Assembly: GCA_947846985.1 (NCBI GenBank)
Contig: CANTUZ010000026.1
Location: forward strand, 52,248,730-52,312,729
Origin: Fratercula arctica
Lineage: Eukaryota; Chordata; Aves; Charadriiformes; Alcidae
Direction: 5' to 3'
DNA: 64,000 nucleotides
Position numbers and translations under genes: made by a program. Below, piece after piece: positions 51,101 to 63,619 of the stretch (position 1 is its first letter; the number at the start of each line of letters is the position of its first letter). The notes beneath the pieces are model-generated. The model was given only the letters and a program-made list of their open reading frames with translations, was not told the DNA's origin and ran no database searches.

Positions 51101-53898
51101 GAAGTGCTTGATTAATGACAATATATGGACTAGCAAAATACCATTGCGGTAATAACAAGATAGTGTGCCTGCTGCTGGTTTGAGTTGGGTAAGTTCCGTT
51201 ATGATGTTGAATCCATCATTTGCTGCAGTTTGCAGTGCACTCTGTGAGCTGCACTTTAGTTTTTATTGCATCATACTACCCAATCTATTATCATAATTTA
51301 TGAATATCTGTAATCTTAAAATGTTCTACCACAGAGAAGCCAAATTAATCTACAGTACAAAGGATGTAAATTATAGATCCATCACTAAGTAATGAACTAA
51401 GAACATAAATAGATAAACAAGGTGTTTAAAAGAAGGTCTCACAGTGCTGCTTTTTGCTGTATGACAGCCTGTTTGACTGTAATGCCAGTTATGTACCCTA
51501 GCTGTTCCATGTGATGAGAAGAAAGAGTGCATCAAAGGAAGGCTGTGGCCATGGTAATCTAGAGAAGGCAAATTTTCTGAGTATACTGAGCAGCAAAAGA
51601 GAGTTTGGATTTGGGACAACTAAACTCTAACCTCTCTTGAGACAACATAGATGGAATTTAAATAACTCATTTTTGTATTCATTGCAATCAAGTATTTCAG
51701 ATGTCAAAAAACCCCAACCCTGAAAGATTGTTTACTGCAAAACTCAGTTATTATTTACCACCTCATCAACAGAAGAAGAGAAAAAGAATACAGAGGAAAA
51801 TTATGACAGTGATATTACCTGCCTGCTTGCTGAGGCATATGCACACCTTAAAGACTTAGTTACTGCCTATTTATCAATGGGACTAATTATTTTTTCTTTC
51901 TGTTCTTATGAGCAACAAAGCATTAATGAGATTTTAAAGTGGATTTGGAGAAGACAAAAACAGTGACTTAAATAACAAGCTTAGTTGTGATACAAAAGAC
52001 ATAGAAGAATCATGAAAGAAACTGAAATTAGTGCCTGTGTGGAAAATGCATGAAGTATTAATTTCATAGAATTATCACCCTTGGTGGAGCATAAGGTCTA
52101 GAGGAGAACATGAAAAGCGATGAAGGAGTATATAAAGGGTTCTTATGATATAGTGACTTGAAGGCCAGGATGAACAGTCAGGTTTTGATTCACAGCCCAG
52201 TACTTTTGGGCTTCTTATGTTGATGTTTTTGAGTGCTCAACAATAGTATACAGCAATGTATTTCTGTGATTTTTTTTCCTTTCTTTTGATACATACCCCT
52301 TCACTATAATCAATTGACACTCTTCTGAAAGTAAAATGAAAAACTAATAAAGAATAATTTTGCAAATCCAGGTGGATTTCTCACACCAAATGTTTTATCA
52401 GGTTTGTTTAGCTCACAAAACCCCAAATTCCAATGGATTTATTCTCTCTAAATGACCTAAAGTACTGCTACTAAATGAAAATACTTTCACATAATAAATC
52501 AGTATACCTTTTGTTCAAACACAGAATCTTTTCGGGGTGCATAATATTCCTAGGTGTGACAGAGTATATCAGGAACTTCATTAGAATAATTGGAAATGTA
52601 AGTTGAGAAAACAATGTAAATAAGGTCTTTAAAATCCAAATCTCCATGCCTGTATGTCCCATTTGCATAACCATTTTTTTCACTGCAACATACTTTATCA
52701 AAATAGTCTACTTATCTGTGAAGAAGAGTCAGCTTTAATTTAGAACATTACCTGAAAACTTCATATAATACTCTCTTGTGGATAGTAGTGACTGTATTCC
52801 TAAGCACATTAACATGGTACATGTCCCTGTCCTTTGAGTCTCTGCCATGAACTGTCAGAGGCATCATACAGGAAACAGTATGAACAATCATCTTTGTATT
52901 TTTTACAGCCATGTGTGTAGGAGAGGAAGAAATACTAAAACTGGCAACAGGTACCTCTGTTCCCCATCACAGAAGAGACTGTTGTTGGAAGGAGGTGAGA
53001 TTTATTTTGTCTGTTTTTCTCCTTGAAAGTGTTTTTTCAGACTGTCTTCAGATGCCAGTAGGAAACGGTCTTTCAGTTGGAGTTAGTCTGGACTTTCACA
53101 GAGGAACCAATAATTTTTCTGTTTTCACATGACTCCAGGATCTGAGATGCTAGAATTGATGCCCCAGTTAAATGATTACTACCCTTTTGTTGTTTGTGTT
53201 TTTTTTTTTTTTTTTTGAATATCACAGTGCCCTGTTCAAAGTTCCGGCATTCCGTCAAGTCTGAAATTTTTATCTAATGGACAAAAAAATGCTTGCTGTG
53301 TTTCACACAGCACTGTTTGTTCAGTGTTTTTGTTTGAAGAATGTGTGTTACAATGGCATATTTCTTGAATAACAGCTGCTGAATAATTTTACTTGTTCAG
53401 CTGTATCAGGAATACTGGCCACTAAGAGATCCAGTATAAATTCTATTTAATCCAAAATTCCACAGAAGAAGTTCTCAAGAGAAATGCACACAGCAGCACT
53501 TCCAAGGCACAGTTATTAAGTCATGCCTGTTCAAACAGAAGTGAACTCTGACATGAGCAGAATGGAAGCTTTCACAGCTAGACTTCCTATGGCAGGACTG
53601 CCAACTTAAATCCTCTTTGTTAGGGCTGGACAGTTGTAGCTTGCAGCCATCTGACCCAGTCTCCTGTTTATGATAGAACTGAGGTTGTAGCTAGAGGTTG
53701 CTGGGAGTGGGGGAGGCAGAAAGCTAGCTACTGAAAAAGAAATATTCTTGGAGGAAAGGTCCAAGAAGTGTTCCTAGAACTCGCCAAGGCAAAGGAATCA
53801 CAGTTTATACGTCTGAATCACAAAGAAAATCACAATTCAGTAATTTTCTCACTTCCAGAGTCACGCTTTCATTAAAATACTCTTAAGAACATGTAACA

Positions 53899-53938
53899 TA
53901 CACACACACATACATTTATATACACATACACATATATG
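53899..53938 (+). repeat. (CA)n/(TA)n microsatellite
   Basis: Mixed CACACACACACATACATTTA and TACACATACACATATATG units. An interrupted dinucleotide repeat of no evident function. Confidence 0.85.
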
Positions 53939-54908
53939 AAAATTTCATGCTTGCCACTATGACAATAGTTCAAGGGGTTTTTTTTAAACATATTACTGTT
54001 AGGCTAGAAAAAATATCCTAATAGCTTTCCCCAGCTCTTGTCAATTTCAAGGTTTTAAACAAATTGAGACACTTCATTATTTATTTAATGCTAGATTCTA
54101 CCCCATCCTTCATGCAAGCACAGGAAGAAAAAAAAAAGGCATATACCTGCTGATGTTCATGCTTTTTGCTCCATCCAAAAAAAGCTGCCATGTCCTCACC
54201 TTGTGTATGGAAATGAAGTAGCCCAATGCTGTCCTTCCATCCGTATCACATGCCTTGCAGTGCAACTGTAGGTGTGCATTTGGGAGTGTACACAGTGACA
54301 GAAACAGATCTGTTTCAATTTAACTGCTTCTGGAGGCAATGGAAGGAACCTGTTCCAAGGGCATTATAATGATGCAAAGTGAATTGTTTTTTCTTCTCCC
54401 CGGTTCTTCCAGGTGTCTTCACATGGCCTGCACCAAGAATTGTAGGTAATAATATTCCAGTGATGTCTTCTAGGGACAGATTGGGTTGTTTGAGGGCAAA
54501 ATTATCACTAACCCCTCCTCTATGCTATTTAAAAGATGCATATGGAGCAGTACAGGACAGAGAAACAATGTGAGAGGACAAAAGGAATACATTAGAAAAA
54601 TGTTTAAAAGTTGACTAATTCACAAGGGAATGTAGCTGAATAAACTAAATATTTGATAGATTGATATTTTGCTCTTCTCCATTTTTACTCTTTAATTTTT
54701 GTGAAATTTCTACAAACAGCATTCTCATTCTTTTTAAGCTCAAACGTTTGCTTTCTGTACAAACCTCAAACCATTATGTAGTTGTGTAAAACTATTTTGG
54801 ATAAGCAGCCTAAATCTGTTTAAATCCCATTTGTCTCATAATGATATATAATACGTGGTTATGACATTATGTCCACTTTCTCTCAGTTCCATTTCAATAT
54901 ACAAAGGC

Positions 54909-54932
54909 TTTTTTTTTTTTTTTTTTTTAGTA
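54909..54932. repeat. T24 homopolymer
   Basis: Uninterrupted run of 24 T with no recognisable element beside it. Confidence 0.9.
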
Positions 54933-56847
54933 CGGCAAGGGGTCTAAACAGACCTTTTGCTTAAGGAAAATTGGACAATGAACTTCTTAAGCGAACTTTT
55001 TCATAGAATTATCTTAAGTAGAAATAATTTAAATCTATTCAGATCAACAGTGGCAAGAAAATCAATGGGTTTTTGTGACCATTAAGGTTATTTTTCACCT
55101 TCAGCTTGGCCATGTGTCAACACAACAACGCTGCAGCTGCTTTTCAAAGATTTTGGTCCTATTGTGATCTTGAGTACTTACAAGTACATATTTTGTTTTT
55201 CCTACTGATCCTTTGTGGATTTCAATGAGTATATATACTGTGTGGCATTCAGGCTTTTGTTGGCACCATAGCAACAGTAGTGAGAGACCTAGGTGAACAC
55301 AGAAAATATTTTGAACTTTGACTATGGCAGCCAGGATCCTTGGTATTCTCACCAAATACGGGAATAGGACAACACCTAGGAGTAGGTTTTCCGCTGAGCA
55401 TACTGTAAAGGTGACAGCCTTCACCTTAATGAAGCACTGAAGTGCTTTAATTTCTAGAAAGTAGGTAATACGTATGTGTTAGTATATTCCACTTATTGTT
55501 AGTACTCCCATTTCTTGAGACTCTGAAAAGCTACTCATTGTCTCTTGTTCTCTCAATGCTTCAAACTAAGGACACAAAGGAAGCTGGGGGGCTCAATCAC
55601 TTCATTCTTAGTACAACAGCTTCTACCAGTAAGGTTGAACATCATGACTGCAGCAATTTATTTTTTACCCCTAAAGATGACCGTCAAGCTGACAAGCAAA
55701 AGACTACCTTTTTTTTCAGGTTCCAATCTGACTAAGGTTTAAAGAAAAGTCTAAAATCGAGCTCCTAAATATTAGTTGAAATTTCTAATAATTAGTCCTA
55801 TAAAAAAAATATGCCCTACAATTTTGTAAATTCTTTGCCTTTGCAACAGTTGTACTGAACTGTGTTGAAGACTTTTTGACAAAAACTTTCACCGTCTAGG
55901 CATCCTCATCTTTTAGGAACTGGGTGCTCAGAAAGCCATACAATATGACATTGAGGTAGATATATCAATTATGCACTTTAGATAATCCATCAAAATATAT
56001 TTATAAGTATTTAGAAGGAATCTAAGATTATATTACATAGTCTGCCATGCAATTAATTCAGCTATTCTCCACATACAGATTTGTCTTTCAGTAAAACAGA
56101 GTGGGCATGAATACCAAGTTCATAACTTTACTGGCTTGAACAGGGAAAATGTTGGTATACTTTATCAAGAGGTCAGTGGTAAAGACCAAAATGTTTTTCA
56201 TTACACTTCTGCACAACAAAGCAGTCTTGGGATGTGTTTCCTTAGGATTAGGCACCTTGTGCAAGAGAGTGTCTTAGTTTTCCCTCTGTGGCTCTTGTTG
56301 GAAACACCCACTCTCAGAGTGCTGAAAGTCCTTACAGTTGGTGACATACATGCCTTTTCTTCCTTCTGCTATGTGTTTGGTTTTAATTTTTATCTTCACC
56401 ATTTTCCATATGTGTTAGTCTTCAAGGAGAGATTTTTCCGATTTGTGTTGCTGTGCCATGCAAGCATAATTTATGGAAATTTCTGGCAGTTAACAAGGAA
56501 TTTCACACTCATGTCAGATAGGTAGAGATTACTGAAGAGGTTTGGATTTTGCTTGTGAAAGGAGACAAAGGACAACAAATGATCTCTAATTCAGAGATTC
56601 CTTGGGATTATAAAGATATAAATGGATGGATTTCCCCTCCTATTTTCTGTATCAAGACTTTAGTGTGTTGATGCATAAAGACATTCTCCTTTTTCTCTTT
56701 ACTGCTTTCACTTCATTAAGATCCTTTTTCTTTCTGCTTTCCAGACTCCTGTTAAATGATTTCAAAGGCTATTGGTTTCTCTATATTCCCTGAACTTCAT
56801 CTGCATCTCTACCGTCTGACCCTCTAGAAGCTTAGTCACTGCTCAGA

Positions 56848-57352
56848 TGCCACACTGAAGTGTTCTCAGACACATAGCTGGTGTTTGAGTACAAAATCAG
56901 ATCAAAAATGCCTGTGCTTGGAACACCTGAGGTCCCAGACCATTCTCTGGTTTCTGATCTGTTTTCTGCCTTCCTGCACAGCCTGTCTCTTCCTTACTTG
57001 TGACAACCATCACAATTTACCTGTATTTCCCATCTTTCCTTCCTCGTGCTGTACTTAGGTGTAACTACTTTTCAAAACCCTGAATCAAACAAGTTGTTCT
57101 AAAGACGCATATTTAGTTGGTCTACCAAACCAAAAAAGATTTTGAAAGGTATTTGGAATTACACAAGGTATGGAAGCTGTGAAATCCCTCTGGAGTTTAG
57201 GTTTGAGATGGATGCCAAGGAGCTCAAGCATTTCAGTGCTACACAAATCTATACTAAGGGTCTGGGACCTCAGGTGTTCCAACCACAGGCATTTTTGATC
57301 TGATTTTGTACTCAAACACCAGCTATGTGTCTAAGAACATTTCAATGTGGCA
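56848..57352. repeat. Pair of 94-bp inverted arms, 317-bp spacer
   Basis: Arm 1 (56848-56941) and the reverse complement of arm 2 (57259-57352) align over 94 bases without a gap and differ at 4 positions (three transitions, one transversion). The central 48 bases, including TTTGAGTACAAAATCAGATC, are identical. Similarity stops abruptly at the inner ends and becomes weak outward. The 317-bp spacer is not itself palindromic. The arms could be terminal repeats of a fold-back or MITE-like DNA element, but I see no convincing target-site duplication. A local inverted duplication by template switching or break repair is equally possible. Confidence 0.95.
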
Positions 57353-60017
57353 GGAGCTCTTAAATGGTCTATATGCTGCAGCTGTATTACTTCCAGATGT
57401 GAATTGGTACATCTGGTTGTATGTTATTATGTTGGACCCATGTGGATGTCCTAGTTCGCTTGCTTCAGTCAGCATTATAATGGGATTTTTGCTTTGTTTT
57501 CCACTGGGTCATGCAGAAGTGTTTCATATTCCCTTTGCTATCTAGCTCTCTCTGTATGTTAGCAGTTTACAGTCTTAAGTACAGTTCGCTGGTATTTAAC
57601 TTTTCTGGTGACTCATGAAGAACATCCTAAGAGTCCAAAATAAGATTGTGCAGGAATCACCCTCAAAGACCACAAAGTTAAGAGCTTGTGGAAGGCTCTG
57701 AAAAGACCATACTGGGTAAAAGGGTTGCCTGGAACTTTAAAAATAATTTAAGGAAAGAGAAAAACAGAAGCAGAGTGTTTGGTAAACAAGAGAATTTTCC
57801 TACAGACAAAGTGGTTTCGACCAGCCTGAATAAAATATACGGTTCTGGTTTGTAAGTAGCCAAGTCCTATTGAATTCAGTTAGAGTTTCACTGAGTAATG
57901 CCTGACTGAAATCTACATTAGGACCACAGAATGAAAATATTCTGAAGAGAAAGGCTGATATAACATTGTCATAGGAAGAATATAAGGTAGGATAGCTCAG
58001 CAATTTCAGCGCTCAAAAAGGAAACCACAATCTTCTTTAATTAGACAACTTTTGACTTCTTCCTCCTTAACTTTCCATCTGGAGGTTGCAGTAAATGATA
58101 GCAGTATTGAAAGCGTTTAATGATCTGTGTGTTTTACTGCTCCAAAATCTTTCTGCTGGTTCTGTTCATAAACACCTACTGTAAGTGCCAAATCTGTGTG
58201 TGTGATGATTCATTTGTCAAACTTGGCTAATTTCCTTATTTAGGACTGCATGGGAAAGGAATGCCATTATTTCGTGATGAATCCCTAACTATATTTTACT
58301 TTTTATTTATAGACTTCAACTGTATTCCAATCTTGTGTTGGTACTATATGAAAACCTAGGAAAAATTTTTCAAAAGAAACAACACTGTAGAAATACCCTT
58401 GGTTTTATATACACTTTAATTGTATTTCCACTTCTGGGTTGAAGCATTTTTTCAAGTTCCTACCTTATTAGTTTTTTTGTTTTGCTTGTTTGCTTGTTTG
58501 TTTGTTTTGTTTTAGGTGAAACTTATTTTGGCTAGCCTTGGAGCCAAAGCCTGTATAATAAAATGCATGTAAAAAGTGCAAGTAAAATCTCACCAGCCTT
58601 GGAAGAGCTGTATTCATGGTAGCAGAGCACTGACAATTTCATTCTTGGATTTTATATGGAAGTATAAGAGAAGGATTATTTTGAGTTTCAAAGGCTGAAA
58701 AACATACTTTTTGTCCTTTAATCCAGTAACATCGCACTTGCACCATTGCACTTTAGGACTACCTGCAAAGAGAGCACAGCTTTTGTGCAATCTCAAATTC
58801 AAATGGTCTTGGTAAGTCAATGACATCAGGTGCAACAGCTTCCAGGTTCATACTAAGAATTAAACCTTATACAGTCTATTACCTTGATGTCCTGGTAATG
58901 AACACATTCAAGTTCCTGATCTTGATCTTTAGGGGTCTTATTAGACTTGAAAGCAGATTGTCTCAGGGATTTCATCTCTTGACTGTCAAGATTCATTGGG
59001 GAGGTAAAGCTCCCCCACTGACAACAGGGGAAAGAATGGCACAAATGTTCTGTTAAGGAGAAACATTCTCAGACCATGACACGAAAATTCTCTCTTTACG
59101 GATATGAAAGGTGTTCAGAAAGAAATGTAAACATTGCCTTTACATAACAGTCTTTCTACACTAATTGCTACTTCTAGGAACAGTAGTTAAGTGATGATAG
59201 ATGCAAAGGCAAAGTGAGGAGGGAAAAAAAAAAAGCAAGCTGTAGACAGTTTCCTACAAACAATTGTGCAAGAAAAATGAGTAAAGGTACAAACTATATC
59301 TGTTTTTAGCCTACATTTGACTTTCTATAATTTCTATAGGGTATTCAGATATAGCAGTAATTAATAGTATGAATTACACTACACATCCTTTCAAATAACT
59401 ACATGAAGGTATGGAAGGTACAGAATATGGATTGGAGACACAGCTGTAAAATCTCAGGATAAACTGTAAGCAGCTACAAAAGCAAACAAAAGAAAACACC
59501 TTTTCAGTCCAGTTAGGTTTCCAAAATAATTTCTGCTTTATAAGAAATTATTAACTGCACCTCCAGGATCATATCAACAAATATAAATCATATATACAAA
59601 CCAATTTTTTATCAAGGACCAGCTATAAAATTTGTGCCTTTGGCTTTTTTCTTTACCCTTTGAACTGTATATAACATTGTTACTGAACTCATCTAGTTAC
59701 CTTGAGATGTTATTTGTACCCATCAGATTTCCATGCAATTATCTTTTTAGACCAAGTAGAGAAATAAATCATCTCTATTTTGTATGAGGTGCTGACATTT
59801 ATTGATTTAGTGTTCTTGTGAAGCTTTTCAGGGAAGCACTTTTAAAATACAAAATCAAATGACTGTAAATTAAGAGATAACATTGTAACAAATTCAGATA
59901 AGTTATCATTATGAAGTTTGCAGAGAAATAATGTAATAAGACAGACTTTCTGGAGATGTATAGCATCTTTGCTGCTAAAATCCTGCTATTTGCTTTTTGC
60001 TTTACAGTGGGATTTAC
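57353..60017. other. Non-coding DNA
   Basis: No gene recognised. A (TTTG)n-type tract lies at 58471-58514. Open frames below 80 codons on both strands overlap each other and carry no motif. Confidence 0.65.
58471..58514 (+). repeat. (TTTG)n / (TTGC) simple repeat
   Basis: Repeated TTTG with two GCTTG variants, merging into T-runs. A simple microsatellite. Confidence 0.85.
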
Positions 60018-60109
60018 TTTTTGTGGGTTTTTTTTGTTTGTTTTGTTTTTTGTGGTTTTGGTGGTTTTTTGTTTTTTGGGTTTTTTTGGGTTTTTTTTTT
60101 TTTTTTTGG
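60018..60109 (+). repeat. 92-base strand-asymmetric G/T-only tract
   Basis: Between the C at 60017 and the C at 60110 the plus strand contains only G and T: T-runs of 3-17 are broken by G, GG and GGG. Phrases such as GGGTTTTTTTGGGTTTTT resemble G-rich low-complexity repeats. The minus strand consists only of A and C and gives the lysine/proline-rich open frame 59799-60113, which is not a gene. Confidence 0.9.
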
Positions 60110-61079
60110 CCAAAGAAAACAGTAATTTCGCTCTACCTTACAATTTTATTCTTAAAGGTCTCAGACAAAATTTTAAAACACCTATTGGAAAGCATAATTG
60201 GTCCACTGTCCATTGTTTCTTTCCACTTCACCATGCAAGGTTTGTTGAAATGAGTAGCAACAAGAGATTCAAAATTTTAAATAACTTAGAATGGAAGGAA
60301 ATAAAAAAGGAATCTTATGCATAAAACATTGCCTTTGGACTCAGAAAGTTTTTGTCTTACTTCTGGCAGACTTTGTCCTTAGGCAAACCAACTAATTGTT
60401 CTATCTTCACCTTTTTGCATGCAGAGGCTGAGGCTTTTCCTATAACAAAAAATGCACCCAAGCTGTGATGGGAGAGTGAAAAAAGTAAACTATCATTGAT
60501 GCAAACCATTATTCTATGAGGATTTCCTCTTATATGTGTATGCATGCATATAAATATACTTAGAAGGCATTTTTAAAAGTTTTTTTCAATGTGTTTTCCA
60601 CTTTCCAAAAGAGTATGAGTTCTTCAGCTATCAGATTTGCACAGATTCAAACAATAAATCACCCAAAGAAAGGATGCTTGGAAGCTGTTTCTAAAGTGAT
60701 AGTTGTAAGGGATCAGGCTAGATGAAATTTCCTAGAGATTTTGTACCACTAAATATTACTAATAGAGCCTTTTTAAAGAACCATAATGTTCCAGACACAT
60801 AATGACAGATTCCTACGGGTAATTTAGATATTTGCTACTCTTTGTTGCTTTCATATTCTTTATTGCTGTGCTATCAGGTTTCTACTGACAGGTCTTATCT
60901 CCTGAAGAGGTTGGTTTTGCTGTTTGGTTTTTTTTTTTTCCTTTGGTTTTTCTTTCCCTGTATATGAACCTTGCTAGTTTTTTACCTTTAGGGCAAAGCA
61001 CTGATCCAGGTGTGTGACCTCTTGTCTAATCATCATCTACCTGTGCTGGGTCTACATTTCAAAAGCAATATCCTTCCAG

Positions 61080-61120
<41 letters not shown>

Positions 61121-62261
61121 GTAACCTCTGAAGTTTATTAAGCTGTCTGAGACAGGGAGAGCTATCTAAAGGCTTGTAATAAAATTAAGATGTTCCTTTT
61201 TAAAATCCTTGTTGGTCGTATTGTGAGAGTAGTGTTCATGAAATGGAGCTTAGGCTGCTATTCTGTGGAAACTTTCTGCATAAAGTACAGGCGGCAAAAC
61301 ACATTAGTTGTGAATTAAAACATGTAGAAACTAGTATACTGGTCTGCATTGCACTCTTGTCATCTCAGAGAAGTAGGCTGAAATGCCAGAAAAGAAAGTT
61401 AACAATGGGAAACTATGAATAGTTCTGTGGAAAGACAAAGTGAACTCTTTGGGATGAATCTCCATCTACAGCCCGATACCTGAGTTCAGGAAAAAAAAGG
61501 ACTGCTGGAATTAGGCATGTCTGTCCTGGGGCTCAGAGGGGTGACCTTGCTTTGCCCCATGAGGGGCTTTAACCGTGACCCTGAATCTCTTTGTACTGAG
61601 TATCCATTGTGCTGAATTCTTTATTTCCCACTACGAATTTCCATTTTATGAGAACATATCTGCTTTTACACTCAGACATGAGGACTGCCGAGTTCCCGTA
61701 TGATCAGATAGTTTCCTCTAAGGCTCAGAGCCCTCTACAACTCTGAGGCCATCTTTCAAACATTGAAGGGACCAGTGTTGCATTAGATTTCTGACTTAAG
61801 ACATATGTTCAATGAATCATTTGAATTAACTTTCTGGGGGGAAACTTTTTAAAACCAATTTAAAAGTAGTATCTGGGTTTACAGGTTTTCATGCTGCAAT
61901 TCAAATGCAAATATTCACTTATTTTGAAATCAGAGCCTTGATATTTCTTGTTTCTCTGCTTTAGCTTCACTTCTTGTTGCTGTGAAAGGGTGTGACTCTC
62001 TGGATATAGAAATCACTGACTGGATAGGTGCTTATCATACAAGAAGAAGTGGACTCTGAAATTTGACAATGTAGCTGCATTTTCAAAGTGACTACTCTCC
62101 CTTTACCTGCAGTTAGGCAGGAGTGTCAGCCTGGAGGTGTTTCTGGCTTCCCTACCTGTCCAAGTTTAGCAAGTGGGGGACTAGAGGAGATCCTTCTATC
62201 CTCTTCTCCTTTCTGTGGACATTAATCTGGCCTTTAATTTTAATGTGGAGTGAGTTTTGAA
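60110..62261. other. Non-coding DNA
   Basis: No gene recognised. A T26-A13 junction is at 61082-61120. The rest is single-copy. Confidence 0.65.
61082..61120. repeat. T26-A13 homopolymer junction
   Basis: A run of 26 T is directly followed by 13 A, the same arrangement as at 2314-2346. It is self-complementary over 13 bases and may be slippage-prone. Confidence 0.9.
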
Positions 62262-62745
62262 TCATAGTATCATAGAATCATAGGGTTGGAAAGGACCTCT
62301 GGAGATCACCTAATCCAACCCCCCTGCCAGAGCAGGGTCACCTTAGAGCAGGTTGCACAGGAACGCGTCCAGACGGGTTTTAAATGTCTCCAGACACTGA
62401 GGATGACCTCCCTTGACCTACTCGCCACACAATTCTTGATGCACCCCAGCATGCCATTGGCCTTCTTGGCCACAAGGGCACGTTGCTGGCTCATGGTCAT
62501 CCTGTGGTCCACCAGGACTCCCAGGCCCCTTTCCACAGAGCTGCTCTCCAGCAGGTCAGCCCCCAACCTGTACTGCTGCATGGGGTTATTCCTCCCCAGG
62601 TGCAGCACCCTACGCTTGCCCTTATTGAATTTCATAAGGTTCCTCTCTGCCCAACTCTCCAGCGGGTCCAGGTCTCTCTGTATGGCGGCACAGCCTTCTG
62701 CTGTGTCAGCCACCCCTCCCCCTTTTGTATCGTCAATGTGCCCAT
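62262..62745 (-). mobile_element. CR1 LINE copy with ~400-bp internal deletion
   Basis: On the minus strand it begins near a degenerate form of the reverse-transcriptase FADD box (HIDDTKGGGVADTAEG), then AAIQRDLDPLESWAERNL, MKFNKGKRRVLHLGRNN, LESSSVERGLGVLVDHRM and ASRSREVILSV. Directly after this the protein jumps to the 3' untranslated segment (CTGGAGACATTTAAAACCC on the minus strand), skipping the LYSALVRP...ESPSLE region present in the copies at 42.6 and 45.4 kb. By comparison with the 42.6-kb copy roughly 400 bp are gone, with the junction at 62395-62402. The 3' end carries the terminal repeats CATAGTATCATAGAATCATAG (62265-62282 region). The 181-codon plus-strand frame 62286-62831 is its antisense shadow. 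Confidence 0.93.
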
Positions 62746-63600
62746 CAGCCCAAGGAACGTGGCTTTTCTGGGCTTTCCGAGGGCCATGCCCTAGCAAGAC
62801 CTACTCTTGCCTTTTTTTGCAGCAGGGCTAGTCGGGGCCAGCTCGTGCTGTCTGTCTCTTCTGGCAGTGGGCTCTGAGCTGCCAATAGCCTCTCCTCCAA
62901 CCCCAACATGAGAGCAAAATGCCAACTCAGTAGCACCGCTGCACTGGGCATAGCGAGAGGTGCAGTGAGTCACTGAGTGTCTGCCGAAGCCATCGCCGCC
63001 CGTTTTACACTGTCAATGTGCCTTCTAGGGAGGCGGCCACCTTCACAACTGTCTTGGGCCAACCAGCCTTCCAAGTTAGCAGTCTGTGCGGGCGCCATGA
63101 AGCTTCATGTCGGGACTCTGTGGCGTTGGGGGCAACTCATCCCACAGACGGGGTTTGACCGCTGAAAGCCTGCCATGGCGTTTGAGATGCTGCTTTGCAA
63201 ACGTCTCTGAGGAGCGCACACGGCTCCCTCCGCCGTCGGGAGAGATCAGGCTTGCGGGATAGCCCTGGGGGGTGTGTGAGGGGGGTTCTGTGCCCATGAC
63301 ACCCTTGGGCTGTGTGTGGGAGGGACTTGCCAGCAGGTCGGCAGGTCTTGGGGGGCTGGGCAGTGCAGGCTGTCCCCGCGGCACTTCCAGCCATGGGCAG
63401 CGTTAGCAAACTTGTGCAAGTGGCCCGTGCCGGCCCAGGAGAGAGGCTAGGATGCCAAGTATGCCATTACAAGAGTAATTCTTTATTCGTGCGCATGAGG
63501 TGCCCCATTCAAATTGGGCCGCCCTGAATGTGGTTTTACGGGAGGTTCTTAGACCTTTCTGTAGCGTTCAGGCACAAGGTGATTTGACCAGTCACTGCTT
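62746..63600 (-). mobile_element. CpG-dense segment, possible young retroviral LTR and flank
   Basis: GC content and CpG frequency jump here: I count about 30 CpG in 62941-63540, far more than anywhere else in the window. On the minus strand an AATAAA signal (63482-63487) sits in CGCACGAATAAAGAATTACT, followed by CTTGTAATGGCATACTTGGC; this order is typical of the R-U5 part of retroviral LTRs. A purine tract (AAGAAAGAAGCAGATGG, minus, about 63651-63635) precedes it and could be a polypurine primer site. No LTR ends or target duplication can be fixed. The alternative is a host CpG island. Retroviral identity is inferred from layout only. Confidence 0.35.
63482..63487 (-). promoter_or_regulatory. 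Minus-strand AATAAA polyadenylation signal
   Basis: TTTATT on the plus strand reads AATAAA on the minus strand, in a GC-rich context with GCGCAC just before it. It would be the polyadenylation signal of the inferred LTR or of a minus-strand transcript ending here. Confidence 0.4.
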
Positions 63601-63619
63601 AGCACACACCTACTACAAT

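Larger units (their letters stand above)
48173..56847. other. 8.7-kb gene-free stretch
   Basis: Single-copy AT-rich DNA with a CA/TA-rich microsatellite (53899-53938) and T-runs at 53199-53216 and 54909-54932. Open frames are at most 129 codons (56136-56525, plus) and contain no recognised domain; that frame is rich in F, L and V but shows neither a signal peptide nor a start context. No RNA gene is seen. Confidence 0.6.

Noticed and set aside
56136..56525. 129-codon plus-strand frame
   Set aside because: No domain, signal peptide, splice context or neighbouring exon. Length is within what chance gives in 64 kb.
59799..60113. Lysine/asparagine-rich minus-strand frame and its plus-strand partners
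   Set aside because: Caused by the G/T-only tract at 60018-60109.
62286..62831. 181-codon plus-strand frame
   Set aside because: It is antisense to a CR1 fragment whose minus-strand translation is recognisably reverse-transcriptase-derived.
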